DNA of 64,000 bases, taken from assembly GCA_016861025.1 (NCBI GenBank), contig BOKO01000011.1:1-64000 (forward strand), given 5' to 3'. This DNA comes from Chloroflexota bacterium (lineage in GTDB: Bacteria > Chloroflexota > Anaerolineae > Caldilineales > Caldilineaceae). Both the position numbers and the translations under genes were made by a program. Numbering within the stretch: position 1 is the stretch's first letter; every line of letters begins with the position of its first letter. The notes under the pieces are model-generated. The model was not told the DNA's origin, did no database searches, and saw nothing but the letters and a program-made list of their open reading frames with translations. This document shows, one piece after another, positions 31,482 to 40,323 of this stretch.

Positions 31482-34400
31482 ATGAATGCATTTAAACCAC
31501 TTCGGAAGGTTATCCATACACATTTGTTTTTCGTGTGCATTGTTGCAGCGTTCAGCTTGCCTGCGCTCTATCCCCTGCTCACCGAAGGCTTCCCCAAAAC
31601 CCACGATGCCTCGGTGCATCTGATCCGTCTTCACCTGCTCGACGAGCAGATTCGCGCCGGCAATCTCTTTCCTCGCTGGCTGCCCGACTTGATGACGGGT
31701 TACGGCTATCCAACCTTCAACTTCTATGCACCCATGATCTATATCATCGCCGAAGTGCTGCATCTCAGCGGCGCGCCGCTGGCGTATTCGCTTACGATCA
31801 TGATGGGCATGTTGGTTGTGTGGGCTGGTTGGGGGATGTATTTTCTGGCATCCGATCTCTACGCATTCGCTGAGGAGCAGGGGCGCTGGGCCGGTGTAGC
31901 TGCGGCTATCGCCTACATCTACACACCCTATCTGCTGGTCAACCTGTATGTGCGCGGCGCGTTGGCTGAACTGCTGGCGCAGGCGCTGCTGCCCTGGCTT
32001 TTCTGGTGCGTGGCGCGCATCTTTACAACATCCACCCCCACCCGCTACACAGTGGGAGCTGCGGCGCTGCTTGGCGTGGTTGCACTTGGGCACAACATTA
32101 CGCTGTTGTTGCTGCCCTTCTTTCTAGGACCGTATCTGATGGCGCTCCTGATGATCGCGCCGCTTGAGCGCACCGAACAAGTCAAACGGGTGCGTCACTT
32201 CATTGGCTGGTCGCTGGTCGCCGCCGCCATAACTGCTTTTTTCTGGCTGCCGTTGATCGCCGAACGTGGGTTGCTCTCCGACCTGGCTTTCAATGCGCCT
32301 TATATTGACGAACATGTCTGGTCGCTCACCAACTTTTTAGAGCCAAACTTTCCCTACGACTACCCGGTCAGCTCGATTCCCTTTCGCTTAGGGTTGGCGC
32401 AGGTCATCCTGGCGCTCGCCGGGCTGACGTTGACGCGGCTGAGATCGGCGCTATGGTGGTTTTGGGTGGCGCTCGGTGCAATTGCATTGGTGGGTGTGAC
32501 GCCCATCATTCTGCCGCTCTGGCGCAATGTGGAACTGCTGGGGATCGTCCAGTTTCCGTGGCGGCTGTTGATGATCGTCAGCCTCTCCACTGCGCTCGTG
32601 ACCGGCGGCTTCGTCACGAGCGCCCGTCGGGAGATTTGGCAGGCTGCACTGGCTGTGGGAGTCATTGTGCTTGCCATTGCCGGCGGGCGACCGGTGATCG
32701 CCACCTATGACACGTCGATGTACGCCGATATTGCCATTGACCCTGCGACAATCGCTCGCTATGAAGCCGGCTACGGTGCATGGGGCGCAGGCTGGCATCG
32801 AGAATTTCTGCCGCGCTGGGCCGAGCAGTTCGACGCACCTTCGAGTGAAAGAGACAGCGATGTCGCTGCTCCAAGAGAAGTATCATTGCAGGCGGTCATG
32901 CCAACCGGGCTGAGGCTCTCGGTGGATAGCGACAGTCCGTCAGCCCTGCATCTCAACCAGTTCTACTTTCCTGGCTGGCAGGCGACCTTGAACCAGGCTA
33001 CGTCGCTCGCCGTCCACCCGTCGACGCAGCAGGGATTGGTCACGGTCGACCTTCCGGCTGGCGCACATACGGTGGAGATACGCTGGGCGGATTCATGGGT
33101 GGAAAACGCTGCAGAATGGCTGTCGATTGTCGCGTTACTGGTGTTCGGCGTTGTGTTGCTTCTCTGGCGGCGATGGTCCACGGCTGTGGCTCTATTTGCG
33201 ACTGCGCTGCTGGTGGGGTTGGCGCTTAAGTCGCCGCTGCAAAACCGCACCGAGCCATTGAACGTTGTTCACTCCGAAGTGCTTCCAGGGCTGACGTTGC
33301 TCGGCTATCAGACAGAGAGCTCCGCCAACGGGCGCAGCCTGTTGATTACGCCATTTTGGTATTACCAGGGAGATTTCGAGCGAATGAGCATCGCCTGGCG
33401 GCTGGTCGATGAGCATGATGTGGTGGTAAGTCAGCTCAGCAGCGAGCCATACCACAACACACAACCGGTGGCGCGCTGGCAGCCCGGCGCTGTGATCCGC
33501 GACGGCTATCGTCTGCCGTGGCCGGTTGGCGCGCCTGCGAAGAACTATCGGCTCGAGCTGCGCATCGACGCCAAGATCGACAAAACGGAGTGGCTACCGG
33601 TCGGCGTCGTATCAGCGCCTTCACTCCCGGCGCCGCATCCGGTGGAGATCGTCTTCACCGACCCGCAGAGCCGCGAGCAGGTGGCGCTGGCGGGGTACAC
33701 GCTGGCGATCAACGGCGTGGATCACGATCTGACAGGCGGCGATCCGCCCTATGCCCAGCCCGGCGATCTGGTGACGATCCGTCTCTACTGGCGAGCGCAG
33801 AGCGCATTGTCCGAAGATTATCACAGCTTTCTACATCTGGTCAGCCACGATCGGCGGACGCTGACGGCGCTCGACAAGATTCCCGGTCAGGAAATCGCCC
33901 GACCACGTTTCTGGGATCAAGCGTACGCCGAATCGGACACTTATCTTTTGCGCATCCCACAAGACGCCGCCAGTGGGTTGCACTATCCGCGCGTCGGTTT
34001 CTATGATTACGACGACCTCGACCGCTTTTTGTTGACGATCGGCGATGTCGAAGATGACGCAATCGACCTGGCGCCGATCAAAATTGTCGCCGAACAGAAG
34101 GTGGCGCCGCAGCACGCACTGAGCGTCGCCTATGGCGACTTTGGGAAATTGTTCGGCTACACCTTGACGCCTGATGTGGCTACGTTTCAACCCGGCTCGA
34201 CGCTCACGGTGACGCTTTTTTATCGCGGCCTTCGACCGGCAGACCGGGCGTACACACAGTTCTTCCAGCTTTACTCGTCGGAATCTGGCATGGCCGCACA
34301 AGTCGATCAGCCGCCACAGCAGGGCGGGAACCCCACGACGACGTGGCGCTCCGGCGAAATCATCGTTGAGCAGGTGACGCTGACGGTGGATACTGCGGCG

Positions 34401-34535
34401 GCGCCCGGTGTGTATACGTTGAAGACCGGCATGTACGATCCGGTCAGCGGCGAGCGTGTGTCGTTGGTCGATGGCGACGGTGCGGCTCTTGCGGACAACC
34501 AGGTTCCTCTGCTCACGTTGACAGTAGAGGAATAG
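31482..34535 (+). CDS. Giant membrane protein with PTPS-related domain and two beta-sandwich modules
   Basis: The 1017-residue protein starts with a membrane helix, then the PTPS-related signature 'KTHDASVHLIRLHLLDEQ' and 'RWLPDLMTGYGYPTFNFYAP', about 12 helices, and an outer domain with 'HLNQFYFPGWQATLNQA'. The C-terminal 350 residues contain two tandem beta-sandwich modules ('PGDLVTIRLYWRAQSALS' and 'PGSTLTVTLFYRGLRPAD'). It is paralogous to the 1034-residue protein at 37.2 kb. The ATG at 31482 is preferred to a GTG nine codons upstream; neither has a strong site. It is the only plus-strand member between minus-strand neighbours and diverges from the GT39 gene 58 bases away. Confidence 0.82.
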   Translation: MNAFKPLRKVIHTHLFFVCIVAAFSLPALYPLLTEGFPKTHDASVHLIRLHLLDEQIRAGNLFPRWLPDLMTGYGYPTFNFYAPMIYIIAEVLHLSGAPLAYSLTIMMGMLVVWAGWGMYFLASDLYAFAEEQGRWAGVAAAIAYIYTPYLLVNLYVRGALAELLAQALLPWLFWCVARIFTTSTPTRYTVGAAALLGVVALGHNITLLLLPFFLGPYLMALLMIAPLERTEQVKRVRHFIGWSLVAAAITAFFWLPLIAERGLLSDLAFNAPYIDEHVWSLTNFLEPNFPYDYPVSSIPFRLGLAQVILALAGLTLTRLRSALWWFWVALGAIALVGVTPIILPLWRNVELLGIVQFPWRLLMIVSLSTALVTGGFVTSARREIWQAALAVGVIVLAIAGGRPVIATYDTSMYADIAIDPATIARYEAGYGAWGAGWHREFLPRWAEQFDAPSSERDSDVAAPREVSLQAVMPTGLRLSVDSDSPSALHLNQFYFPGWQATLNQATSLAVHPSTQQGLVTVDLPAGAHTVEIRWADSWVENAAEWLSIVALLVFGVVLLLWRRWSTAVALFATALLVGLALKSPLQNRTEPLNVVHSEVLPGLTLLGYQTESSANGRSLLITPFWYYQGDFERMSIAWRLVDEHDVVVSQLSSEPYHNTQPVARWQPGAVIRDGYRLPWPVGAPAKNYRLELRIDAKIDKTEWLPVGVVSAPSLPAPHPVEIVFTDPQSREQVALAGYTLAINGVDHDLTGGDPPYAQPGDLVTIRLYWRAQSALSEDYHSFLHLVSHDRRTLTALDKIPGQEIARPRFWDQAYAESDTYLLRIPQDAASGLHYPRVGFYDYDDLDRFLLTIGDVEDDAIDLAPIKIVAEQKVAPQHALSVAYGDFGKLFGYTLTPDVATFQPGSTLTVTLFYRGLRPADRAYTQFFQLYSSESGMAAQVDQPPQQGGNPTTTWRSGEIIVEQVTLTVDTAAAPGVYTLKTGMYDPVSGERVSLVDGDGAALADNQVPLLTLTVEE

Positions 34536-34591
34536 CCGGATGATAAAACAGCATTGGTTCGACCGATGTCCAGATAGAAGGTCAAGTCTAT

Positions 34592-37183
34592 TCACTCGAT
34601 GCGGATATCGCGCAGCTTCACAGCATCGCCCAACAGAACACCGTCTTTGTTGTAGACATTCAATCGTTCCTGGTTGACTGCATCGTAAATGCCCACGATT
34701 AACGAGTAGACACCCGGCGGTGGATCAGAATCCACCGCCAAACGATAAAAACCGATGATTTCCTTATCTGCGCGCCATTCTGTTGTTTCACCGGCGTTGC
34801 ACGCTGGCATGACGTCGCGTTGGCCGGCTTTGACGGCGTTGGCGTCGATCAGCTGCAGAAACACGGTGTATTCGCGCTGAGTTTCTTGTAGAAGCCGCCA
34901 ACCGAGCGAAATGCTTAAGTGCTCGCCGCCATGCAACACGCTGGCTGCATCAGCGACGCCTGATGGTGAGAGATCAACCCTTACACCAGTCAACGCCAGA
35001 TCATCGCCAAATCGAACGGCGAGCGGCTCCATCGGCGCTGTCCCAGACCAGGGCGTGATCGGGATTGTCGGGCGATCTGTATTTGACGGAGATAGGTCAG
35101 CGTCTTCTACATCGAAAACCCTGGGTGCGGCTGCCGCACTGCGACTGTAGATCAGCAGTCGCGCTTCATCGTTTGCTGTGACAATGGCGTGAAGCGAGTA
35201 ATCTTCGCTCATCTTTGCCTCGATACGCTGCGCAGACTCAGGCTGCGAGAAGCGATCGACGATCACGTAGTCGGGCTGTTGACGGCAGAACTCAGCGCCG
35301 TGTGTATACCAATCGGTGATCCAACGATCGATGTTGGAGAGATAGCTGCCTTGTAGCACACCGTTGGCGTAAAGCGCCTCGATCGTGCGCCAGCCGCCGT
35401 CGTAGGGCATCCCATAATAGAGGATCGGACTGTTCAGCATCGCAGTGGGCCAGAGCCAGGGTGCGCTTTGCTCTGTTTTCGTTTGCATGGCGTGCTCTGC
35501 TGGGCTGATAAAAAGCCGATAAAGATGGACGGTGTTGATTGCAGTCAAGACAAGCAGCGCAGCAATCAGAGACCACTGTGCGCGATTGGGCGAGCGTAAA
35601 CCACTAGATCGCTGGTGCAGATCAGCGATTGTCGCTCCGACCAGCAGCGCCAGTGGCGGCGAAAACAAGTAAAAATGCAGGCCAGGCTGCGCTGTCAAAA
35701 ACAGCGCAGCAAAAAAAGGCGCGCCAAACCAAATCCATAATAGGCGATTCTGCACAGGTATGGATGGCGTCAAAACAAGCCCAATTCCCATCACAAAAGT
35801 CCAGACCGCCGTACTATCAAACGGAATAGCGAAACTGGATGCCGAAATCAAGATGACAGGTAAGGCAAGCCCCATCCCCACCAACATGGCGCCCCACCAT
35901 CGGTGACGCTGCCGCCAGAAAGGAAGACACGCTGCCATCCATACGATCAACGCCAGAAAGTAGAACTGCACTGCGCCATAGTAAAACCCTGCGAGTTCGA
36001 CATAGACAAGTAGATTGTTGACCAGAAATCCACCATCGTCGATCAAGGATTCCGAGTACCGCTCCAACGTCTCGCCGAAATTGGGATGCAACACAAATGC
36101 CATATAGAACGCGGTGACGACGCCAAGCGCAAAAGCGCCCGGCGCCAGAATGATCCGACCAAGCTGACGCGCACTCATACCCGCACGCCACCACTCGAAG
36201 ATCAGATAACCGCCCACAATCAGAACAATAGCGCCGTCGTAGTGCGCCAACATCGCTGTCGCCGCTAATAGCGCAGCGCTCCAAACGTAGCGCCGCGCCA
36301 ACCTCTCATTGAATGGCGTTGACGCGCGCTGAAACATCCAGATTCGGTGCAGCGCTATGATGCACGCAATTGTGGTCAACAGAATCACGCTCTCATAGTG
36401 CATGACGCGGCCAAATCCGATCGCAAAACCATCCAGCGCCAGCATCAAACCAGAAACTACGCCTACGAGCCTGCCTCCAAGCAAAACGCCCAGGCTGATC
36501 ACGGCGCCCACCGCCAGAATGCTCGCCAGCGCAAAGGGAAGACGCAGCGCCAGCTCAGATCGTACACCGACCAACACCATCACTCCGGCTGGGATCAAGG
36601 TGTCGAGCGGTCCGCGCGGCTGAAGAAAGACGACTTCCTCGCCGTCCTGGACAAAGGCTGATGCGCGTACAATCGGCGTGGCTTCGTCCCCTTGAAGCTG
36701 ACTGTAGCCGAGATTAATCAGCCGCAACCCCATCGCCAGAAGTAAGGTGAGACTGACCGCAATCACGAACAGCCAAGAAGATCTTGTATCCGTATGCGGC
36801 CGTGTATGATCTTTGGGGTGTGATGCTTTCACCCATAATAGAACGGACAACACAAGGATGATCGCATCAAAAGCGGCGAGCAGCAACCCCTGCGTAGGCG
36901 CTCCGGGCAGCATTCCCAACATGAACACCACCCCGGCGCCAATGCCAAACCCAATGCCTGCCCCATAGCTTAGCCACTCGCCCAGTGGAATATGCTTCCC
37001 GTCGCGTCCCAGAATTAATGCAGCCAACAGCAGACCGGGCGCAATAGTCATCAAGACGACCGCTGCGCTGCTTTGCAGCACTGGCTGGTTATCGACGAAC
37101 AACAAAAAATGCGCCAGCACAGCCAACAGAAGGATCAACGAAATCCGTATATGTAAGGCGCTGCGCAAGAATGGTTGTTTCAT
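34592..37183 (-). CDS. GT39-like membrane glycosyltransferase with extra N-terminal helices
   Basis: The 863-residue protein begins with four predicted helices ('ISLILLLAVLAHFLLFV' onward). The GT39-like first outer loop 'LRLINLGYSQLQGDEATPIV' follows near residue 145, with an Asp-Glu pair in the catalytic position, then about nine more helices. The C-terminal beta-sandwich module ('GEHLSISLGWRLLQETQREY', 'LIVGIYDAVNQERL') closes it. The ATG at 37183 is used because the open frame continues 227 codons further upstream only as an out-of-frame read of the preceding gene. It follows that gene by 35 bases and is last in a three-gene minus-strand unit. Confidence 0.82.
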   Translation of the reverse strand: MKQPFLRSALHIRISLILLLAVLAHFLLFVDNQPVLQSSAAVVLMTIAPGLLLAALILGRDGKHIPLGEWLSYGAGIGFGIGAGVVFMLGMLPGAPTQGLLLAAFDAIILVLSVLLWVKASHPKDHTRPHTDTRSSWLFVIAVSLTLLLAMGLRLINLGYSQLQGDEATPIVRASAFVQDGEEVVFLQPRGPLDTLIPAGVMVLVGVRSELALRLPFALASILAVGAVISLGVLLGGRLVGVVSGLMLALDGFAIGFGRVMHYESVILLTTIACIIALHRIWMFQRASTPFNERLARRYVWSAALLAATAMLAHYDGAIVLIVGGYLIFEWWRAGMSARQLGRIILAPGAFALGVVTAFYMAFVLHPNFGETLERYSESLIDDGGFLVNNLLVYVELAGFYYGAVQFYFLALIVWMAACLPFWRQRHRWWGAMLVGMGLALPVILISASSFAIPFDSTAVWTFVMGIGLVLTPSIPVQNRLLWIWFGAPFFAALFLTAQPGLHFYLFSPPLALLVGATIADLHQRSSGLRSPNRAQWSLIAALLVLTAINTVHLYRLFISPAEHAMQTKTEQSAPWLWPTAMLNSPILYYGMPYDGGWRTIEALYANGVLQGSYLSNIDRWITDWYTHGAEFCRQQPDYVIVDRFSQPESAQRIEAKMSEDYSLHAIVTANDEARLLIYSRSAAAAPRVFDVEDADLSPSNTDRPTIPITPWSGTAPMEPLAVRFGDDLALTGVRVDLSPSGVADAASVLHGGEHLSISLGWRLLQETQREYTVFLQLIDANAVKAGQRDVMPACNAGETTEWRADKEIIGFYRLAVDSDPPPGVYSLIVGIYDAVNQERLNVYNKDGVLLGDAVKLRDIRIE

Positions 37184-37218
37184 GTGGGATTGTCTGTTGT
37201 ATAGATTGATATCGACAG

Positions 37219-40200
37219 CTACTCCATGATCGTGAATGGCGCGCCTGCAAAGCTTAATGCAAATTGATTGTCGGGCAGCGGTTGGCCTGAATTGTCGTAT
37301 AGCGGTGCTCGCTCTCCGCTCGCCGGGTCGTACATGCCAAACCAGAATGTGTACTCGCCTGGTTGGGCGTCGGGCGCAATTTGCAGTGTCACGCTCTCGA
37401 CGATCTGCTCGCCGGGCTGCCAGGTTGTCGTCGGGTTGCCGCCGTTGAGTGGGGGCGCATCCTGTTGTGCGGCCATGCCATGCGCCGGGCTGTGTACGTG
37501 GATAAAGCGCGTGTAGTCGACCGGAGCGGACGCGTTTGCTTTGTAGATGAGCGTCAGGGTCACGACATCGCCGGGCGCTACACTCGTCGCATCTGGTGAC
37601 AAAGAGAATCCTTGCAATTCGCCCCAATCGCCGAGACGAACATTGACCGGCTGCGCTGGCGTTGCATTTGGTTGGGCGAGCACCTTGATTGCCGGCAGCG
37701 CAATTTCCGTGCCGAGTGGTTGGCCGTCTGCATCGGTGATGGGTAGACGCTGCCCGTCGCCTGAAAATCGATACAACCCAACCGTCGGACGATAGATCCC
37801 GCCCGGCATGGCGTCGTCGATCACGATGCGATAGGTGTCCGGCTGCGCATAGAAGGCGTTCCACAGCCGCGGCGGCGCCAACAGCGAACCGGCGGTCTTG
37901 TCGTGCTGGCGCACTGCCTGTTGCGTGTGGTCGAGCAGATGAACAAAGCCATGATAATTATCATCGACCGCACCGTCCGCCCGCCAGAAAAGTGTATATT
38001 CGATCGTCTGACCAGGATGCAGCGTAAGCATCGCTGCTGCATCGGGCGCTGTGCGGCCATCGACGCGCACATTCCAGCCATCTAACAGCACGGACGCGCC
38101 AAAGCGTAAATCGAGCGGATGCATCGCCGGTGCGCTCACTGCAGGGATGTTCGGCAGCCTGAGCGTTCCCGCCGTGACGAAAGTCGGCGTCTCGCCTGCT
38201 GCGGAGACGCCAACGCGCAGCGCATACTCGCCTCCAACCAGATCGGGCGGCAGCGCAAGCTGGTAGGCGTCGTCAAAGAGCGTCGTCGCCGGAATGCTTG
38301 CCAGCCGCAGCGTGTTGAAAAAGCCGTCGCCGCTCACTTCTGTCACCACGCGGCCATCGGGGGCGACAAGTTGCCAGTGCAGGCTGCCCGTCGTCGGTGC
38401 ATGGACGAACCAGGTCGGGAAGAGATGTAACAATCGCCCTTCCTCAATCGTGTGTCGATAGCCGAGCAGCTCCAGCGCGTCGTTGACAGGAACATTCATC
38501 GAACGCCATTCAACCGGTCGTGACGGCGGTTGCAGCGTGGCGAATAAACCAACCAACAGACAGAGCGCAGGGATAGTCGCCAGCCAGCGCCGCCGCTCAC
38601 CCTTCCGCCAGACGCCAACCGCCAGCGCCGCCAGCGTAACCAGGCTGATCCATGTCATCACTTGCTGGAGCCGCGTCCCGGTTCCGCTGATCACGATGCG
38701 GTGAACGCCAGTCGGCGCAGTGATCGTCTGCATCCCGCGCCTGGGGTCGGGGCTTAGTGCGACGGGCTTGTCGTCGATGGTCGCTGACCAGCCTGGAAAG
38801 TAAAAATTTGTAAGATTGAGGTCGATGGGGGCAGTCGCAGTGATGACTGCCTCCAGCACAATCGGCGACGCCATTTCAAGACGGATGTCGGGACGCAATG
38901 TAAGATCGGCGTTTACGTCGGCGTCGCCAAAGAGGTCTGATCCCGCCCAGCGCGGCAAGAACTCACTCGACGAGCTGGCGCCATAGGCGTTAGTCTGAAA
39001 CTCGAACTGCGCCGCCGCCGCTCGCCCGATCGCTACTGACTGATTGAGCAACGGGGTGAAGGCCGTTGCGGTCGGGCGTTGGCTTGCGATGATGACGCCG
39101 ATCAGCGCCAGGGAGACAGCCAGCGTCGCCCATCGCGGTTGGACGCGCAGCACGACGCCGGCCGGTAAGATCGCCAGCGGCAGGCTCACCACCGCCAGCA
39201 ATCGCCACGGAAATTGTGCGATCAGCAGCACATCGCTGTTCAGCCAAAGTGGCAGCGCCCACGCCGAGATCATCAGCGAAGCCGCCAGCGCAATCACCAG
39301 CAGCGCCCACCACTCCGCTGTGCGCCGCAGCAACATCATAAAGCCGATTACCGCCAGAAGCACCTGCACGACCCCGAGTTGAAATGGGATTGCCGTCGAA
39401 TACTCGAATGGAAAGGAGAAGTCAAGAAAATTCGACCACGTCCAGGTGTTCTCTCCGACGTAGCGTGCGGCAATCGCAAACGCGGTGGCGGCGAGATGGC
39501 CGCGTTCCAACAGCAATGGCAGCCAAAAAAACGCACTCACGCCCAACGCCGCAGCGCCGGCAAGCATCGCCACGCCGATCCGATTTCGCAAGGGCCAGGA
39601 CAGCGCCCGCGCCTGCCAGATCACAGCCAGGCCGTAAAACACGACTACCGGCGGCATGAAGATCAGCGATATATTGTGTGTCACCGCCAGCAACGCCGTG
39701 CTCAGCGCAAAACCAAGCGCAGCCGACGTCGGGTCGGCAGCATAGAAGATGCGGCGCAGAAACAACAGCATCCACGGCAGCAGCATCTGCGCGCCGACTT
39801 CAGCCACCGCCCCGCGTGCATAGACATTGATCAGCAGATAAGGCGCATAAAGATAGGCGACCGCGCCGACCATCGCCGCCGTATGCCGTTGCCAGCCTTC
39901 CGCCTCGCCAGCCAGATCGTAGACGAGCAGATACGCGCCTGTGCCAGCCAGCAGCAGCAGCACCGCAAAGGTCAACAGCAACGCCAGCGCCGGGTCCGCT
40001 CCCAGCGCCACAAAAAAACTCGCCAGATAATAAGTTGCCGGCCCGTAAAAGGAGAGCAGCGGATAGCCGTAGCCGAGCACCAGGTCGGGCATCCAGCGCG
40101 GGTAGAAAACGCCTTCCTGTTGATGGAGCGCCAGCAACGCCGTGCGCAGAACGTGCAGCATCCCGTCGGCGGAGAGAGTCAACCCCAATTGCACAAAGGG

Positions 40201-40323
40201 CCATAACGCTGGCAACGTCAGCAGCAAAAACGCCGCAGCCAGCAGACCGATTATCGTCAGGCGCGTCCAGCGTTTGGGGTTCGCGGCGGGTTGTTGCAGC
40301 AGCGGCTCCGACGTCATCTTCAC
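37219..40323 (-). CDS. Giant membrane protein with PTPS-related domain and two beta-sandwich modules (paralogue)
   Basis: The 1034-residue protein has the same plan as the protein at 31.5 kb. There is a first helix, 'SADGMLHVLRTALLAL', the signature 'YPRWMPDLVLGYGYPLLSFY', about 12 helices, and the outer-face motif 'LNLTNFYFPGWSATIDDKP'. Two C-terminal beta-sandwich modules follow ('HPGQTIEYTLFWRADGAVDD' and 'PGDVVTLTLIYKANASAP'). Its ATG overlaps the stop of the upstream GT39 gene by four bases (ATGA), so the two are translationally coupled, which supports a working pair. The glycan target is unknown. Confidence 0.83.
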   Translation of the reverse strand: MKMTSEPLLQQPAANPKRWTRLTIIGLLAAAFLLLTLPALWPFVQLGLTLSADGMLHVLRTALLALHQQEGVFYPRWMPDLVLGYGYPLLSFYGPATYYLASFFVALGADPALALLLTFAVLLLLAGTGAYLLVYDLAGEAEGWQRHTAAMVGAVAYLYAPYLLINVYARGAVAEVGAQMLLPWMLLFLRRIFYAADPTSAALGFALSTALLAVTHNISLIFMPPVVVFYGLAVIWQARALSWPLRNRIGVAMLAGAAALGVSAFFWLPLLLERGHLAATAFAIAARYVGENTWTWSNFLDFSFPFEYSTAIPFQLGVVQVLLAVIGFMMLLRRTAEWWALLVIALAASLMISAWALPLWLNSDVLLIAQFPWRLLAVVSLPLAILPAGVVLRVQPRWATLAVSLALIGVIIASQRPTATAFTPLLNQSVAIGRAAAAQFEFQTNAYGASSSSEFLPRWAGSDLFGDADVNADLTLRPDIRLEMASPIVLEAVITATAPIDLNLTNFYFPGWSATIDDKPVALSPDPRRGMQTITAPTGVHRIVISGTGTRLQQVMTWISLVTLAALAVGVWRKGERRRWLATIPALCLLVGLFATLQPPSRPVEWRSMNVPVNDALELLGYRHTIEEGRLLHLFPTWFVHAPTTGSLHWQLVAPDGRVVTEVSGDGFFNTLRLASIPATTLFDDAYQLALPPDLVGGEYALRVGVSAAGETPTFVTAGTLRLPNIPAVSAPAMHPLDLRFGASVLLDGWNVRVDGRTAPDAAAMLTLHPGQTIEYTLFWRADGAVDDNYHGFVHLLDHTQQAVRQHDKTAGSLLAPPRLWNAFYAQPDTYRIVIDDAMPGGIYRPTVGLYRFSGDGQRLPITDADGQPLGTEIALPAIKVLAQPNATPAQPVNVRLGDWGELQGFSLSPDATSVAPGDVVTLTLIYKANASAPVDYTRFIHVHSPAHGMAAQQDAPPLNGGNPTTTWQPGEQIVESVTLQIAPDAQPGEYTFWFGMYDPASGERAPLYDNSGQPLPDNQFALSFAGAPFTIME

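Noticed and set aside
34592..37864. GT39-like protein extended to 1090 residues
   Set aside because: The extra 227 residues are an out-of-frame read of the upstream gene's coding end (Arg/His/Cys-rich). The real start is the ATG at 37183.
39214..40206. 330-codon plus-strand open frame opposite the PTPS-related gene
   Set aside because: It is antisense to a well-supported membrane protein, and the product is Arg/Gln-rich without domains. The same applies to the long frames at 16849-17886, 43855-44925 and 4152-4934.
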